Virus record (IMG/VR): IMGVR_UViG_3300028392_000124
Location: 1-40,895 of that record
DNA length: 40,895 nucleotides
From: a virus
Strand: one strand, 5' to 3'
Shown: piece by piece, positions 16,861-25,021 of the stretch
How positions within the stretch are numbered: position 1 is the stretch's first letter
Layout of the letters: each line of letters starts with the position of its first letter
The notes under the pieces: generated by a model
Told to the model about the DNA's origin: nothing
The model's database searches: none
The model's input: only the letters and a program-made list of their open reading frames with translations
Translations under genes and position numbers: made by a program

Positions 16861-19791
16861 TTAGTTATTTGCTATTATTATCCAGTTTGCTCCTGTAGAT
16901 ACAACATTTATATATTTATTCAATGTAGCACCTAAAGCTACTGTTGTAAGTCCATCTATGGTTTGAGAAGATGTAGTTGCTACTGTTACAAGTGATGCTC
17001 CAGTATTTTTTATTATATAATTTTTTCCAGCACATCCAACAGCTGTTGGTAATGTTGCAGTAACTACTCCAGTTGTTACATGAATCAAATAATCAGATGT
17101 TTTTATTGAATAACTACTTGTAATTGCTAAATAAGGTAACACAACACTACCTGATACAATTTCTATTCCTCTAAAATCTTGAGCAGATGTTAAAGTAGGA
17201 TTTATATATAAACCTCTTGTTATACCTGTGGCGACTCCTGCTGTTTGATTTATTATATTTGCAAGTGTTATACCATTGTAAGTTGCTAATCCAGTTGTAG
17301 GGTTAAAAGTTTCAATAGTTTTAAATACACCACATTCATTACTTGTAGCTGTTCTTGATCCTGTAACGCTACTTGCGAATATACCATAACCTTGCTCAGT
17401 TGTAAGATTATGAAATAATCCTATTGCTTTTCCACTTGTTGAAGTTCCTGATGTTATTCCTCCTGATAGACCTATTGTTGGAGAATATACTGGAAGCCCA
17501 AATGCAATAAAACCATCCTTTGAAATTGAAAATTTAGGTGTTCCAGAAACTTGAAATTGAAAAGGTACTGCATTATATAAACTTGCGGTATTTGTAACAT
17601 TTATTTTTAATGTAATAGGATTTCCTGAAGCGTTGTTCCAAGTTTGTTGCAAATCTAACAAAGAACCTTGTAATCCTGTTCCTGCTAAAGTGGTATCTAT
17701 TAATGTTACTTTACTTGTTGTAGAAATTCCTCCTACTCCAAGAGTTGTTCCATTATCTTGAATTAAACTATCTCCTAAAGTAGAAGTTCCTGTTGCTTTA
17801 GGTATATATCCTGATGTTAATGATAATGTTGCTTGTTTGCCATTTAATTGTGTTTGTATACTACTTGTTGCACCTTTTAGCCAAGTTAATTCAGAGAGTG
17901 AAGGATATGTTGCAGTATCTAATGATTGAATGTTTTTGCTTGCATCTAAAGCTAATATTTGAGATGCAGTTAATGAATTTAATATTGGTGCTGTAGAAAA
18001 TGTTTTAGCTCCTGCTATTGTTTGACTACCTGTCGTTATTACTCCTCTTGCTGTAGCAGAAGCATCTGGAAGATTAAATTTATGGTCAGTTCCTGAATCA
18101 ACTATTGCAAAGTCATTTCCAGTAGTTCCTGTAGTTAATGTTTGAGTAGCTCCTGTTAAAGAATTTATGGCTGTTAATCCTGTACCTGCCATTATACCAC
18201 TTTGTTGTGTAACTGTTAATATAACTGATGGTATTATTGGATGAGCAAATGGAGAAGTTTGTGCTGCCTCATATAACAATCTAACGTGTGTATCTGGTGT
18301 ACTCCACATTAATTGATAATAATACCCACCAACTACATTTAATACATAATTCCAAGAAGCTATTGTTTGTGAAGCAGTTGCGCCACCAGTCATTACTATT
18401 TTACCACCACTTCCTGGAACATCTACTCCGTTTTCTCTTAACCATATATCAATAGAATCAGTACCACTATTTGTTCTATCAAATTGTGCTGAAAACTGAA
18501 TATTATAAACTCCTGTATTAGCAATAGTAATTCTTGTTAAATTACTGCCATCACTTACAACTGTTACTCCGTTGTTTAAATCAGTCATACCAAACTTTAT
18601 TGCATAAGGTGTATTTATAGCAGCAGCAGTTTGTATAGTTCTATCTTCAAATGCTCCATAATAACCTGTTGGTGTAGGAGTTGCTGTATTAGTTAATATT
18701 CCACCTGATAGCGTAAGACCTGAACCAATAGTTATTTGTTCCATTACTCCTGTACCAGCCGTACTTCTACCTATCAACTTGTTAGTTGCCATAGATGTAG
18801 ATATTACAGGTGTAGTTCCTCCACTTGAAGTTATAGGACTTGTTGCTGTAACACTTGTAACGGCTGTAGTTAAATATGTATTGCTATCTAAACTACCATC
18901 AGCTTTAACAAATTGAGAGGATGTTCCTGATATATAGGATATAGTTCCTGAAGTTGATTTTACTATTCCACTTCCTGATAAAGGAGCTTGATAATTTGTG
19001 GATACTGATATTGTTCCATCTGATGCTATTGAAACTCCATCTCCTTTTTTAACACCTCCTAATACTGATGATGTTGCTACAGGTAAAGTGTATGCACTTC
19101 CTGTACTTAAATAAGTAGCATCTGCATATCCTTTGTCTATAAGAGTTCTTGCATCAAAAGTGCCTGATAAATCTGTTTTATATTTAAACAATGTTGTACC
19201 TAAGATAATGCCATCTTGCTGTATTCTAAGTCTTTCGTATGGAGACAACCCATTTGGTTGATTTGTTGCAAAAACAATATCAGGTCTTCCTTCACTATTT
19301 GATATAAAATATATACCTGCTCTAACATTACCAGCGTTATAATCTTGACTTTGTATTCCTGATACTGATCCTTCAACTGGATAATTGTCAGGTGTTGGGT
19401 TTGGTATAAAATTTATTATAGCAGGATTTTCTGAATTATTACAACCATATTTAGTAGAATTTCTTCCAAATATATTTAATCCAGCATTTGTGTTTGTTGC
19501 ACTTGTTCCAAATAATAAAACTTTTCCAGAGTTGTTATTATAAATATCGTCAGCTACTTTAGTCCAATCAGTTATAAATGTTTTTTCTACTAAATCTCCA
19601 TCTCCAATTCCTGTTTTATACCAATATTCTTTTCCTGCAATATTTACAGTAAGTCCTCTATGCCTTACAGAAGATAATATTGAAGTGTTAGCTTCACTAA
19701 CAGTTGCATAAGGAGATAATCCATTAAAATATTTATCGTCAAGAGGTTTTTGTTGTCCAACTCTTATACTGTCTGTTAAATTAATTGCCAT
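16861..19791 (-). CDS. Tail fibre protein
   Basis: 976 aa, rich in Thr, Ser, Gly and Ala, with the repetitive beta composition of phage fibres. The N-terminus INLTDSIRVGQQKPLDDKYF followed by PYATVSEANTSI is a fibre-start pattern known from Bacteroidota phages and probably anchors to the tail. A central stretch (about 375-530) beginning YGAFEDRTIQTAAAINTPYAI reads like a C1q/TNF-type jelly roll with WLRENGVDVPGS. The end has IIKNTGASLVTVATTSSQTIDG and ANWIIIANN, typical of a receptor-binding or trimerising tip. It should determine host adsorption. It sits 3 nt after the 535-aa fibre gene and before the DUF7936-like gene. Confidence 0.72.
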   Translation of the reverse strand: MAINLTDSIRVGQQKPLDDKYFNGLSPYATVSEANTSILSSVRHRGLTVNIAGKEYWYKTGIGDGDLVEKTFITDWTKVADDIYNNNSGKVLLFGTSATNTNAGLNIFGRNSTKYGCNNSENPAIINFIPNPTPDNYPVEGSVSGIQSQDYNAGNVRAGIYFISNSEGRPDIVFATNQPNGLSPYERLRIQQDGIILGTTLFKYKTDLSGTFDARTLIDKGYADATYLSTGSAYTLPVATSSVLGGVKKGDGVSIASDGTISVSTNYQAPLSGSGIVKSTSGTISYISGTSSQFVKADGSLDSNTYLTTAVTSVTATSPITSSGGTTPVISTSMATNKLIGRSTAGTGVMEQITIGSGLTLSGGILTNTATPTPTGYYGAFEDRTIQTAAAINTPYAIKFGMTDLNNGVTVVSDGSNLTRITIANTGVYNIQFSAQFDRTNSGTDSIDIWLRENGVDVPGSGGKIVMTGGATASQTIASWNYVLNVVGGYYYQLMWSTPDTHVRLLYEAAQTSPFAHPIIPSVILTVTQQSGIMAGTGLTAINSLTGATQTLTTGTTGNDFAIVDSGTDHKFNLPDASATARGVITTGSQTIAGAKTFSTAPILNSLTASQILALDASKNIQSLDTATYPSLSELTWLKGATSSIQTQLNGKQATLSLTSGYIPKATGTSTLGDSLIQDNGTTLGVGGISTTSKVTLIDTTLAGTGLQGSLLDLQQTWNNASGNPITLKINVTNTASLYNAVPFQFQVSGTPKFSISKDGFIAFGLPVYSPTIGLSGGITSGTSTSGKAIGLFHNLTTEQGYGIFASSVTGSRTATSNECGVFKTIETFNPTTGLATYNGITLANIINQTAGVATGITRGLYINPTLTSAQDFRGIEIVSGSVVLPYLAITSSYSIKTSDYLIHVTTGVVTATLPTAVGCAGKNYIIKNTGASLVTVATTSSQTIDGLTTVALGATLNKYINVVSTGANWIIIANN

Positions 19792-19794
19792 TTT

Positions 19795-21402
19795 TTATGA
19801 ATTTCTTAATTGTATATTAGTTGATTCTGTTATTAATCCTGGACTAACGTGTATTTTGTAATTTACATTTGACCATAAACTAGTTGTACAAGCTAAAATT
19901 GTAGCAGAGCCAAATACTCCTCCAGGAATACTACCATTACTTAAAGCTGTTACATACCATACTGTTTTAGTTGTTGATGTACTTGGATATGCTACAGCTA
20001 AATATTGTCCAGTAGCAGCAAAAGGAATACTAATTGTACCTGTTGAATCACTCACAACTTTATTTGCTGTTCCTGAGTTAATTGCAGATTGCATATTTGC
20101 AGCAGTAATTGGTGATGATGATTTATACCAAAAATATGGATATATACCTTGCACTGTTGTTGATTGCGTTGTTGAAGTTGCTCCTGCTAAAGGAATATCA
20201 AAATTCCCTCCTTTACTATTTAATGGTTGAATACCTGTTGCGTAAGTAACAGTTGCATTAAATGTATTGCCAGTTTCTAAAAGCGTAGGTGTTATTGATT
20301 TTGTATTGCTACCTTGTGCAACTCCATCAAATGAATAACTTGACGCAGTGCCAGCTCTATATCCTTGAGTAACTGTAGGTTGCCAAATGCCAGATACTAT
20401 GTTTCCTAATATGTTGCCTTGATTAAAATTAAATGTTAATGTAATAGCTGATGAACTTCCAATTTCTCTGACACCTGCATTATTAGTCAATGAAAAACTT
20501 GGAGGAGTTAAAGTAGGATTAAAAGTTTTAGTTAGTAAGTCTTCTACAAATGTTTGTAAAGTAGTTCCAATAGGTATTACTTGTTGGGCTGCTACACCAC
20601 CAACTTCGACATCCGCAGTTACAGCAGCTGTTGTTACAGAGGGAACAGGAGAAGTTATTGTTGACCATGAATAAGAAACATCGTTTAATGTAATTGCGTC
20701 AAGGTCTATTGTTAAATTATGACTTGAATCAAAATTATCAATAATTTTTATTGTTGGAAATTCGTCTTTGTTTAAATATAATTGTCTATTATTTACAAAA
20801 TTTGTTGATTGTATAAACGCTGTACCAGTACCACGATAATTAGATATGCCATTTCCACTATTAACTACACTTTGTAAAGTAGGAATTGAAGATGAAGAAG
20901 GAGAAGAATAAAGAGATATTAAATAATCTTTATCTTCTAATATACTTCCATTTCCTTGAATAAATTCTAAATCAACAACAAAAAAATTATTATCAGGAAT
21001 ATAAGGAGTGATATTTGTTATTTTGTAAACACCAAATTCATTTATATTCTCACCTCTTGAAAGTATTATTTTATCACCATTTATGAAGTTTAAATATTGA
21101 GAAATAGAATTTCCTTTTAAACTTTTATTACTCATTAAAAATGTAGAGATAGAAGAAAATAAAACTGAAGGTCCTCTTTCTGTAACAAAAGATATAGTTC
21201 CATCACTTCTTTGTTCTCCTATGTTTAATGTTTGATAAGTAAATTTTAAAAATGGAGAGTCTATAACTTGAGAATGATTATAATATTCAGCTAAAGAAGT
21301 AGGTGTAAAATTTTTTGTTTCGTTATTATTATTAGAGTCAGTTCCTATCCACTTATCAGTAGCAGTTACATTGGTATCTTTAATATAATTATTTATCCTC
21401 AT
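19795..21402 (-). CDS. Tail fibre / spike protein with anchor domain
   Basis: 535 aa. The N-terminal anchor (first 40 residues) reads iNNYIKDTnvTatDKWIGTDsnnnneTKNFTptsLAeY, and a related anchor is found in the 222-aa protein at 23.8-24.5 kb. The C-terminal half has an immunoglobulin-like segment (SFSLTNNAGVREIGSS) followed by a YPYFWYKSSSPIT module, which I associate with flavobacterial phage fibres. No enzymatic motif is seen. Overlaps the spanin gene by 4 nt (ATGA) and is followed at 3 nt by the larger fibre gene, so lysis and fibre genes are on one transcript. Confidence 0.68.
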   Translation of the reverse strand: MRINNYIKDTNVTATDKWIGTDSNNNNETKNFTPTSLAEYYNHSQVIDSPFLKFTYQTLNIGEQRSDGTISFVTERGPSVLFSSISTFLMSNKSLKGNSISQYLNFINGDKIILSRGENINEFGVYKITNITPYIPDNNFFVVDLEFIQGNGSILEDKDYLISLYSSPSSSSIPTLQSVVNSGNGISNYRGTGTAFIQSTNFVNNRQLYLNKDEFPTIKIIDNFDSSHNLTIDLDAITLNDVSYSWSTITSPVPSVTTAAVTADVEVGGVAAQQVIPIGTTLQTFVEDLLTKTFNPTLTPPSFSLTNNAGVREIGSSSAITLTFNFNQGNILGNIVSGIWQPTVTQGYRAGTASSYSFDGVAQGSNTKSITPTLLETGNTFNATVTYATGIQPLNSKGGNFDIPLAGATSTTQSTTVQGIYPYFWYKSSSPITAANMQSAINSGTANKVVSDSTGTISIPFAATGQYLAVAYPSTSTTKTVWYVTALSNGSIPGGVFGSATILACTTSLWSNVNYKIHVSPGLITESTNIQLRNS

Positions 21403-21878
21403 TTAATGTATTTTTTATATAAAACATAACCTACAATAATTAAAACAAGTATCCACCAATAAGACAAAATACTTTCTATTCTCTCAGATTTTTTTATAGA
21501 TGTTTTTTTTGAAGAATCTTTCCTTTCTTTTTTTGCAAATACAATATGTTTTTGATTGATTTCAGACACTTTTTCTATCTTGTCTATAGCAATATTGTTC
21601 TTGTGTTTTTTAATCCTTAAAATAGCATTTTTTACAGTGTCTCCTTTATAGATAAATGGTTTTGTTTTATCTATAGGGGATATTTCTATTTCAGAACCTT
21701 CAGAACTATCAATTACTTTTGTTTCTATATTGGTATTTTTAATTGCTTTAGAAGAATCTACTTTTTTTATTTCAACAACTTCTTTTTTTATTTCTTCAAC
21801 TTCTGTTTTATGTACTTTTCTTGAACCACAAGATATAAGACTTACACATAAAATTACTGCAAACATTATTTTTTTCAT
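21399..21878 (-). CDS. Unimolecular spanin candidate
   Basis: 159 aa. A lipoprotein signal peptide ends in the lipobox L14-I-S-C17. A long Lys/Glu-rich, probably extended helical region follows, and the C-terminus has one clear membrane segment (about 137-155, YWWILVLIIVGYVLY) and a basic end. An outer-membrane lipid anchor plus an inner-membrane C-terminal helix in one chain is the architecture of u-spanins such as T1 gp11, which fuse the two membranes at the last step of lysis. Its ATG overlaps the endolysin stop by 4 nt (ATGA), the expected place. The homology is by architecture, not by sequence family. Confidence 0.78.
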   Translation of the reverse strand: MKKIMFAVILCVSLISCGSRKVHKTEVEEIKKEVVEIKKVDSSKAIKNTNIETKVIDSSEGSEIEISPIDKTKPFIYKGDTVKNAILRIKKHKNNIAIDKIEKVSEINQKHIVFAKKERKDSSKKTSIKKSERIESILSYWWILVLIIVGYVLYKKYIK

Positions 21879-22375
21879 TTTGGAAGTCTTTTAATTACTG
21901 AGTTCATAACTGATTTTAATTGGTCTGCATAATCTGGAGCTGTTGCATATCCAGCTTTACTTATCTCTTCAAAAAATTTAACTGGATTATTTTTAACCAA
22001 TAAAGCTTTAGAGTATCTAGGATTTTTTAAAAAAAAACTTATGTGGTCCTCAAATCCTTCAGCTGGTGTTTTGTATTTTCTAAACCAATCTTTGACTGTG
22101 TATTTAAAAGTGCCGTTAGTTTGTTTTACTATGCTTATAACTTCAGGATATTTAACAGAGTCTTTTGAATGATACTCTGTTGTCGTAATTAATTGCTTGT
22201 CTTGTTTATTTCCTTCACTCCATTTAATACCAAAGAAATTATTTCCCAAAGCTTTCTTACCCCAACCACTTTCAAGCGCTCCTTGAGTAAGGGTTATTAA
22301 ATAATTAAACCCTGTTTCGTTCTCTACTTTTTTTGCTTCTGGTAAATATGTTTTAACAAATTCTTCTGGAGTCAT
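21875..22375 (-). CDS. Endolysin, GH73 glucosaminidase
   Basis: 166 aa, a single FlgJ-type glucosaminidase domain. The region ITLTQGALESGWGKKALGNN carries the catalytic Glu at residue 35; NFFGIKW follows at once, and vKDWFRKYKTPAEGFEDHISFF and GYATAPDYADQLKSV are further family motifs. It should cut the glycan backbone of peptidoglycan between N-acetylglucosamine and N-acetylmuramic acid. No signal peptide is visible, so it depends on the upstream holin candidates to reach the periplasm. Gene order is membrane protein, holin, endolysin, spanin. Confidence 0.87.
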   Translation of the reverse strand: MTPEEFVKTYLPEAKKVENETGFNYLITLTQGALESGWGKKALGNNFFGIKWSEGNKQDKQLITTTEYHSKDSVKYPEVISIVKQTNGTFKYTVKDWFRKYKTPAEGFEDHISFFLKNPRYSKALLVKNNPVKFFEEISKAGYATAPDYADQLKSVMNSVIKRLPK

Positions 22376-22383
22376 ATATTTTT

Positions 22384-22578
22384 TTATTTCTTAAATATTT
22401 TTTCAAATGCTGTAGCGGTTAAAGCCGTACCTGCTAATGCCGTAACAGCCTCTACTAATATATCTGTGTGAAATATAAACATAGCAACTATTAAAGACAA
22501 TGAACTTATGACCCCAATAAATCTCTTTGAACTATTAGGGTCTTGTGTGTTCAATAATGATTTTAAAAATTCAATCAT
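22384..22578 (-). CDS. Holin candidate (two membrane segments)
   Basis: 64 aa from MIEFLKSLL. Two hydrophobic segments, about 22-37 (GVISSLSLIVAMFIFH) and 41-58 (VEAVTALAGTALTATAF), and a basic end EKIFKK. Size, topology and position immediately before the endolysin suggest a holin. The chosen ATG lies inside the stop region of the preceding gene (8-nt overlap), which implies coupling. An in-frame ATG at 22602 would add eight residues. Confidence 0.65.
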   Translation of the reverse strand: MIEFLKSLLNTQDPNSSKRFIGVISSLSLIVAMFIFHTDILVEAVTALAGTALTATAFEKIFKK

Positions 22579-22732
22579 CTTTTTTTCCGTTTTTCCAATC
22601 AATTAACTTTAACAAAGTATATATTATAGATGCTACTAAAAGAAAAATTCTTAAAAATGTTTCTAACTTAGAAAATGACAATGTAAATGCTAACAAATTG
22701 ACCGAGTATATCCTTAAATCTTGTATATTCAT
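22571..22732 (-). CDS. Small membrane protein of the lysis cassette
   Basis: 53 aa, too short for a routine ORF cut-off. N-terminal MNIQDLRIYSVNLL, one hydrophobic helix (about 28-45, LRIFLLVASIIYTLLKL) and a charged end NGKKDD. It overlaps the holin candidate by 8 nt and follows the 94-aa gene by 4 nt. It may be a second holin component or an antiholin; this is inferred from position and topology. Confidence 0.55.
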   Translation of the reverse strand: MNIQDLRIYSVNLLAFTLSFSKLETFLRIFLLVASIIYTLLKLIDWKNGKKDD

Positions 22733-22736
22733 TATT

Positions 22737-23021
22737 TTATGCACCAGTATTAGTTCTTAAAAAAGTAAGAAGCTGAGCATAAGTTAGAGTATCAAAATTA
22801 TCTCCTCCAGCTGAATCATAAATATCAAAACCCCCAGTTTTAATAATACCTCCCATTCCTCCTAAAACATAAAAATATAAATTTGGAGAAGGGTCTCCAT
22901 CTACATTTTCTATTCTATAGTATATGTATTTTGCTGGAAGGCATAATACTTCTTGTGATGTTACAAGATCTGTTACTACTATATAATTATTTGTTTTTGC
23001 TATTGAATATTGTGCTGCCAT
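22737..23021 (-). CDS. Hypothetical virion-associated protein
   Basis: 94 aa, beta-rich, no membrane segment. It contains YIVVTDLVTSQEVLCLPAKY, then NLYFYVLGGMGGIIKTGGFDI. No family recognised. It lies between the Lys-rich small proteins and the lysis genes in the same late operon; a structural or assembly role is a guess. Confidence 0.55.
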   Translation of the reverse strand: MAAQYSIAKTNNYIVVTDLVTSQEVLCLPAKYIYYRIENVDGDPSPNLYFYVLGGMGGIIKTGGFDIYDSAGGDNFDTLTYAQLLTFLRTNTGA

Positions 23022-23048
23022 TTTTTTATTTTTTGTTTTTAGTATTAT

Positions 23049-23300
23049 TTACTTTTTCTTTCCTCCACCTCTTGCTCTATTAGCTTTAGCACTCTCTAGT
23101 TTAGTTACCTTACCACCAAAATGAGATGCGTCTAATCCATCGCCATTTCCGTAAGTTCCTTTTTTTCTATTATAAGCATTAGCTTCCTCTCTTTTTTTTA
23201 TAGCAGATGGTTTTGAAGCAGCTTCTCTTGAGGTATCTCTATGTTTTTTTTTAGCCTCTGGATTATCTCTATAATACTTAGCTGTTCTTCCTAAAGGCAT
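23049..23300 (-). CDS. Small very basic protein (possible DNA-binding)
   Basis: 83 aa, rich in Lys, Arg and Ala. Starts MPLGRTAKYYRDNPEAKKKH and ends ARGGGKKK. The pattern tAKYYRdNPEAkkKH...kkREEaNayNRkkGTYGNGDGlDAsH is one I have seen in short proteins of aquatic phages and giant viruses, function unknown. High charge suggests binding to packaged DNA or RNA. Part of a run of tiny basic genes. Confidence 0.6.
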   Translation of the reverse strand: MPLGRTAKYYRDNPEAKKKHRDTSREAASKPSAIKKREEANAYNRKKGTYGNGDGLDASHFGGKVTKLESAKANRARGGGKKK

Positions 23301-23302
23301 TA

Positions 23303-23605
23303 TTACTTCATTTTCTTTTTAGCTACAACTATTGCAACTTTACCTTGCATTTTTTTAGCAGCAACTTTTTTAGCCATAAATTTAGCCTCTTCATTTTTCT
23401 TTACAGTTTTGCTCTCACCTTTCTCGTGTTTCATCATAACTGCTTTAGAAGGATATTTCTCTCCTGTTTTTTTCTCAACAATCATTGCTGTTTTTTTTGT
23501 ACTTGTTGTTTTCATTTTTTTGTTTTTGTCTAGGTTTTTTAATATATTAACTTGAGTTTCATTGAATCTCATTACTCTATGGTTTAAGGATAATCCTACA
23601 TCCAT
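23303..23605 (-). CDS. Lys-rich small protein
   Basis: 100 aa, extremely Lys-rich and with many Met residues, likely disordered apart from an N-terminal helix. The start is set by a one-base TAATG overlap with the 59-aa gene. Its C-terminal part (KKVAAKKMQGKVAIVVAKKK) looks histone-tail-like. Function unknown; a DNA-condensing cargo role is speculative. Confidence 0.55.
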   Translation of the reverse strand: MDVGLSLNHRVMRFNETQVNILKNLDKNKKMKTTSTKKTAMIVEKKTGEKYPSKAVMMKHEKGESKTVKKNEEAKFMAKKVAAKKMQGKVAIVVAKKKMK

Positions 23606-23784
23606 TATTTTTTTTTGTTTTGAGGCATTGATTTTTTAGGAAGTTCTTTTGGTCCTTTTCCTTTTACCTTTGATTTACCAGCTACTGATAATGCAATAGC
23701 AATAGCTTGAGCTTTAGACTTTCCATGAGACATTTCAGTCTTGATGTTTTTCCCTACGTTTTCTCTTCCTTTTAATAGTGGCAT
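23605..23784 (-). CDS. Small conserved phage protein, KAQAIAIALS motif
   Basis: 59 aa. MPLLKGRENVGKNIKTEMSH followed by GKSKAQAIAIALSVAGKSK is a pattern I recognise from many unrelated phages as a short late protein of unknown function encoded near structural genes. Lys-rich C-terminus. Stop overlaps the next start (TAATG). Confidence 0.65.
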   Translation of the reverse strand: MPLLKGRENVGKNIKTEMSHGKSKAQAIAIALSVAGKSKVKGKGPKELPKKSMPQNKKK

Positions 23785-23804
23785 AATTTTTATTTTTATA
23801 TTTT

Positions 23805-24473
23805 TTAATTGTAAACTCTAATTTCTATAGATTTATTTACTAAACCATTTGTTCTTCCATTTTTGTCACATAAAAGAAATTCTATGTAATCAACAAATTG
23901 TTCTTCTCCATAGACTGTTAATTGTGCTATTTGTGGTGATTCTGTAATGTTATAGTTTTCAGGACCTATAAATACAATTGTTTTTCCAATTGTAAATAAA
24001 TTATTGGAATTTAAAACATAATCTCCAACATTATTATATATCCACCATACATTACCAATAGTATTTTCTAATACTTTTACAGTTGGAGATCCTGTATCAT
24101 ATCGTAAATATACATTTATTCCCCAACTACTAGGAACTTCTCCTGTTGCTACAAAATAAGTTCCAAAAGCATTACTTGGAGCACCAACATTTGTAAAGTC
24201 GTGATTAGCTCCTCCTCCATCATCTATAATTTGATATGTAGTACCAATAGTTAAATTGGTTTGATATAAAGGTTGTAAAGAACTTGTTCCACTCTGTGTT
24301 AATAAAGCTGTAAATACTTTATACTTTAATTCTCCACTTCTAACATAGTTTCTAAGATCTCCTAAAGTAAAGTTTTTAGTTTTATTCAAATCATTACCTA
24401 TTGATCCATCTGTTCCAATCAATGTATCGGCATCATTTAATTCAGTATCTAATAAATAGTTTTGTATCTTCAT
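23805..24473 (-). CDS. Virion protein sharing the fibre anchor domain
   Basis: 222 aa. The first about 40 residues (iQNYLLDTelnDaDTLIGTDgs...KTKNFTLGDLRNYV) match the anchor of the 535-aa fibre: NY-x-x-D-T, D-x-x-I-G-T-D, T-K-N-F-T, L-x-x-Y. The rest is beta-rich and has one segment (about 80-130, TIGTTYQIIDDGGGANHDFTNV) of a kind I recall from phage tail appendages. It is probably a second tail-attached protein. Its ATG is 3 nt from the 52-aa gene stop. Confidence 0.6.
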   Translation of the reverse strand: MKIQNYLLDTELNDADTLIGTDGSIGNDLNKTKNFTLGDLRNYVRSGELKYKVFTALLTQSGTSSLQPLYQTNLTIGTTYQIIDDGGGANHDFTNVGAPSNAFGTYFVATGEVPSSWGINVYLRYDTGSPTVKVLENTIGNVWWIYNNVGDYVLNSNNLFTIGKTIVFIGPENYNITESPQIAQLTVYGEEQFVDYIEFLLCDKNGRTNGLVNKSIEIRVYN

Positions 24474-24476
24474 TTT

Positions 24477-24635
24477 TTATTTTTTATATGGGAACTTTTT
24501 ATTTAAAACTTTTTTTCTTTTTTCGCAATCTCCACAATCTTTTCCTCCATTCATTTTTTTAACCAATGGTTTAATTCCAGTGAATTTAGTTAGTTTTTCT
24601 ACAGTATCACCCAATCCTTTACTTTTTTTTGCCAT
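24477..24635 (-). CDS. Small conserved late protein with CxxC
   Basis: 52 aa. MAKKSKGLGDTVEKLTKFTG then IKPLVKKMNGGKDCGDCEKRKKVLN: a short protein I recognise from many Bacteroidota phages, typically near structural genes. Two cysteines in D-C-G-D-C could bind metal as a dimer, but that is not established. Tightly packed: 2 nt from the gene before it and 3 nt from the gene after it. Confidence 0.65.
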   Translation of the reverse strand: MAKKSKGLGDTVEKLTKFTGIKPLVKKMNGGKDCGDCEKRKKVLNKKFPYKK

Positions 24636-24637
24636 AA

Positions 24638-24946
24638 TTATTTTTTATTTTTAAATCTTTCTCCAACTCCAGAAGTCCTTCCTTCTCTATATACTTTAGA
24701 TTTAGGACTCCACAAGTCGTGCATAGACCAATATCCAGCTGTCAATTTAGATTGCTCTCCTTCTCCAGCGTGTCTCTTTCTATATTGCTTTCTTGCTTCA
24801 GAACTATAGTTTGAACTATATCCTTTAGCTCCATATCTAACTATTTTTTCTTCTCCTCCAGAACAAGCCTTAACTACTCTTTTGTGCTTACCATCGTTAG
24901 CAGGTCTAGGTTTGTTGCAAGGCATATTCTTTTTATCTATTGGCAT
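24638..24946 (-). CDS. Small basic conserved protein
   Basis: 102 aa, basic. MPIDKKNMPCNKPRPANDGK, then KVVKACSGGEEKIVRYGAKGY and nYSSEARKQYRKRHAGEGEQSKLTAGYWSMHDLWSPKSKVYR. The ARKqfRkRHA...S-x-LTAgYWa-d-LWSP region resembles a small protein I recall next to other virion genes of aquatic phages, unknown function. First gene after a divergent promoter region; a TAACTTTG box lies 23 nt upstream of its ATG. Confidence 0.6.
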   Translation of the reverse strand: MPIDKKNMPCNKPRPANDGKHKRVVKACSGGEEKIVRYGAKGYSSNYSSEARKQYRKRHAGEGEQSKLTAGYWSMHDLWSPKSKVYREGRTSGVGERFKNKK

Positions 24947-24968
24947 AAATATGTTTTTTTAATCTGTG

Positions 24969-24976
24969 CAAAGTTA
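24969..24976 (-). promoter_or_regulatory. Bacteroidota -7 box TAACTTTG
   Basis: Minus-strand TAACTTTG in the 75-nt divergent gap. It probably starts the transcript for the tiny basic proteins, lysis and fibre genes. No clear -33 TTTG. Confidence 0.5.
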
Positions 24977-24991
24977 CATATTTTTTTATTT

Positions 24992-24999
24992 TACATTTG
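24992..24999 (+). promoter_or_regulatory. Bacteroidota -7 box TACATTTG
   Basis: Plus-strand TACATTTG, 22 nt upstream of the ATG of the winged-helix gene and 15 nt from the oppositely directed box at 24969. The two promoters face away from each other and would compete or be co-regulated. Confidence 0.5.
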
Positions 25000-25021
25000 C
25001 ATATAAATTTAATTCAATAGT

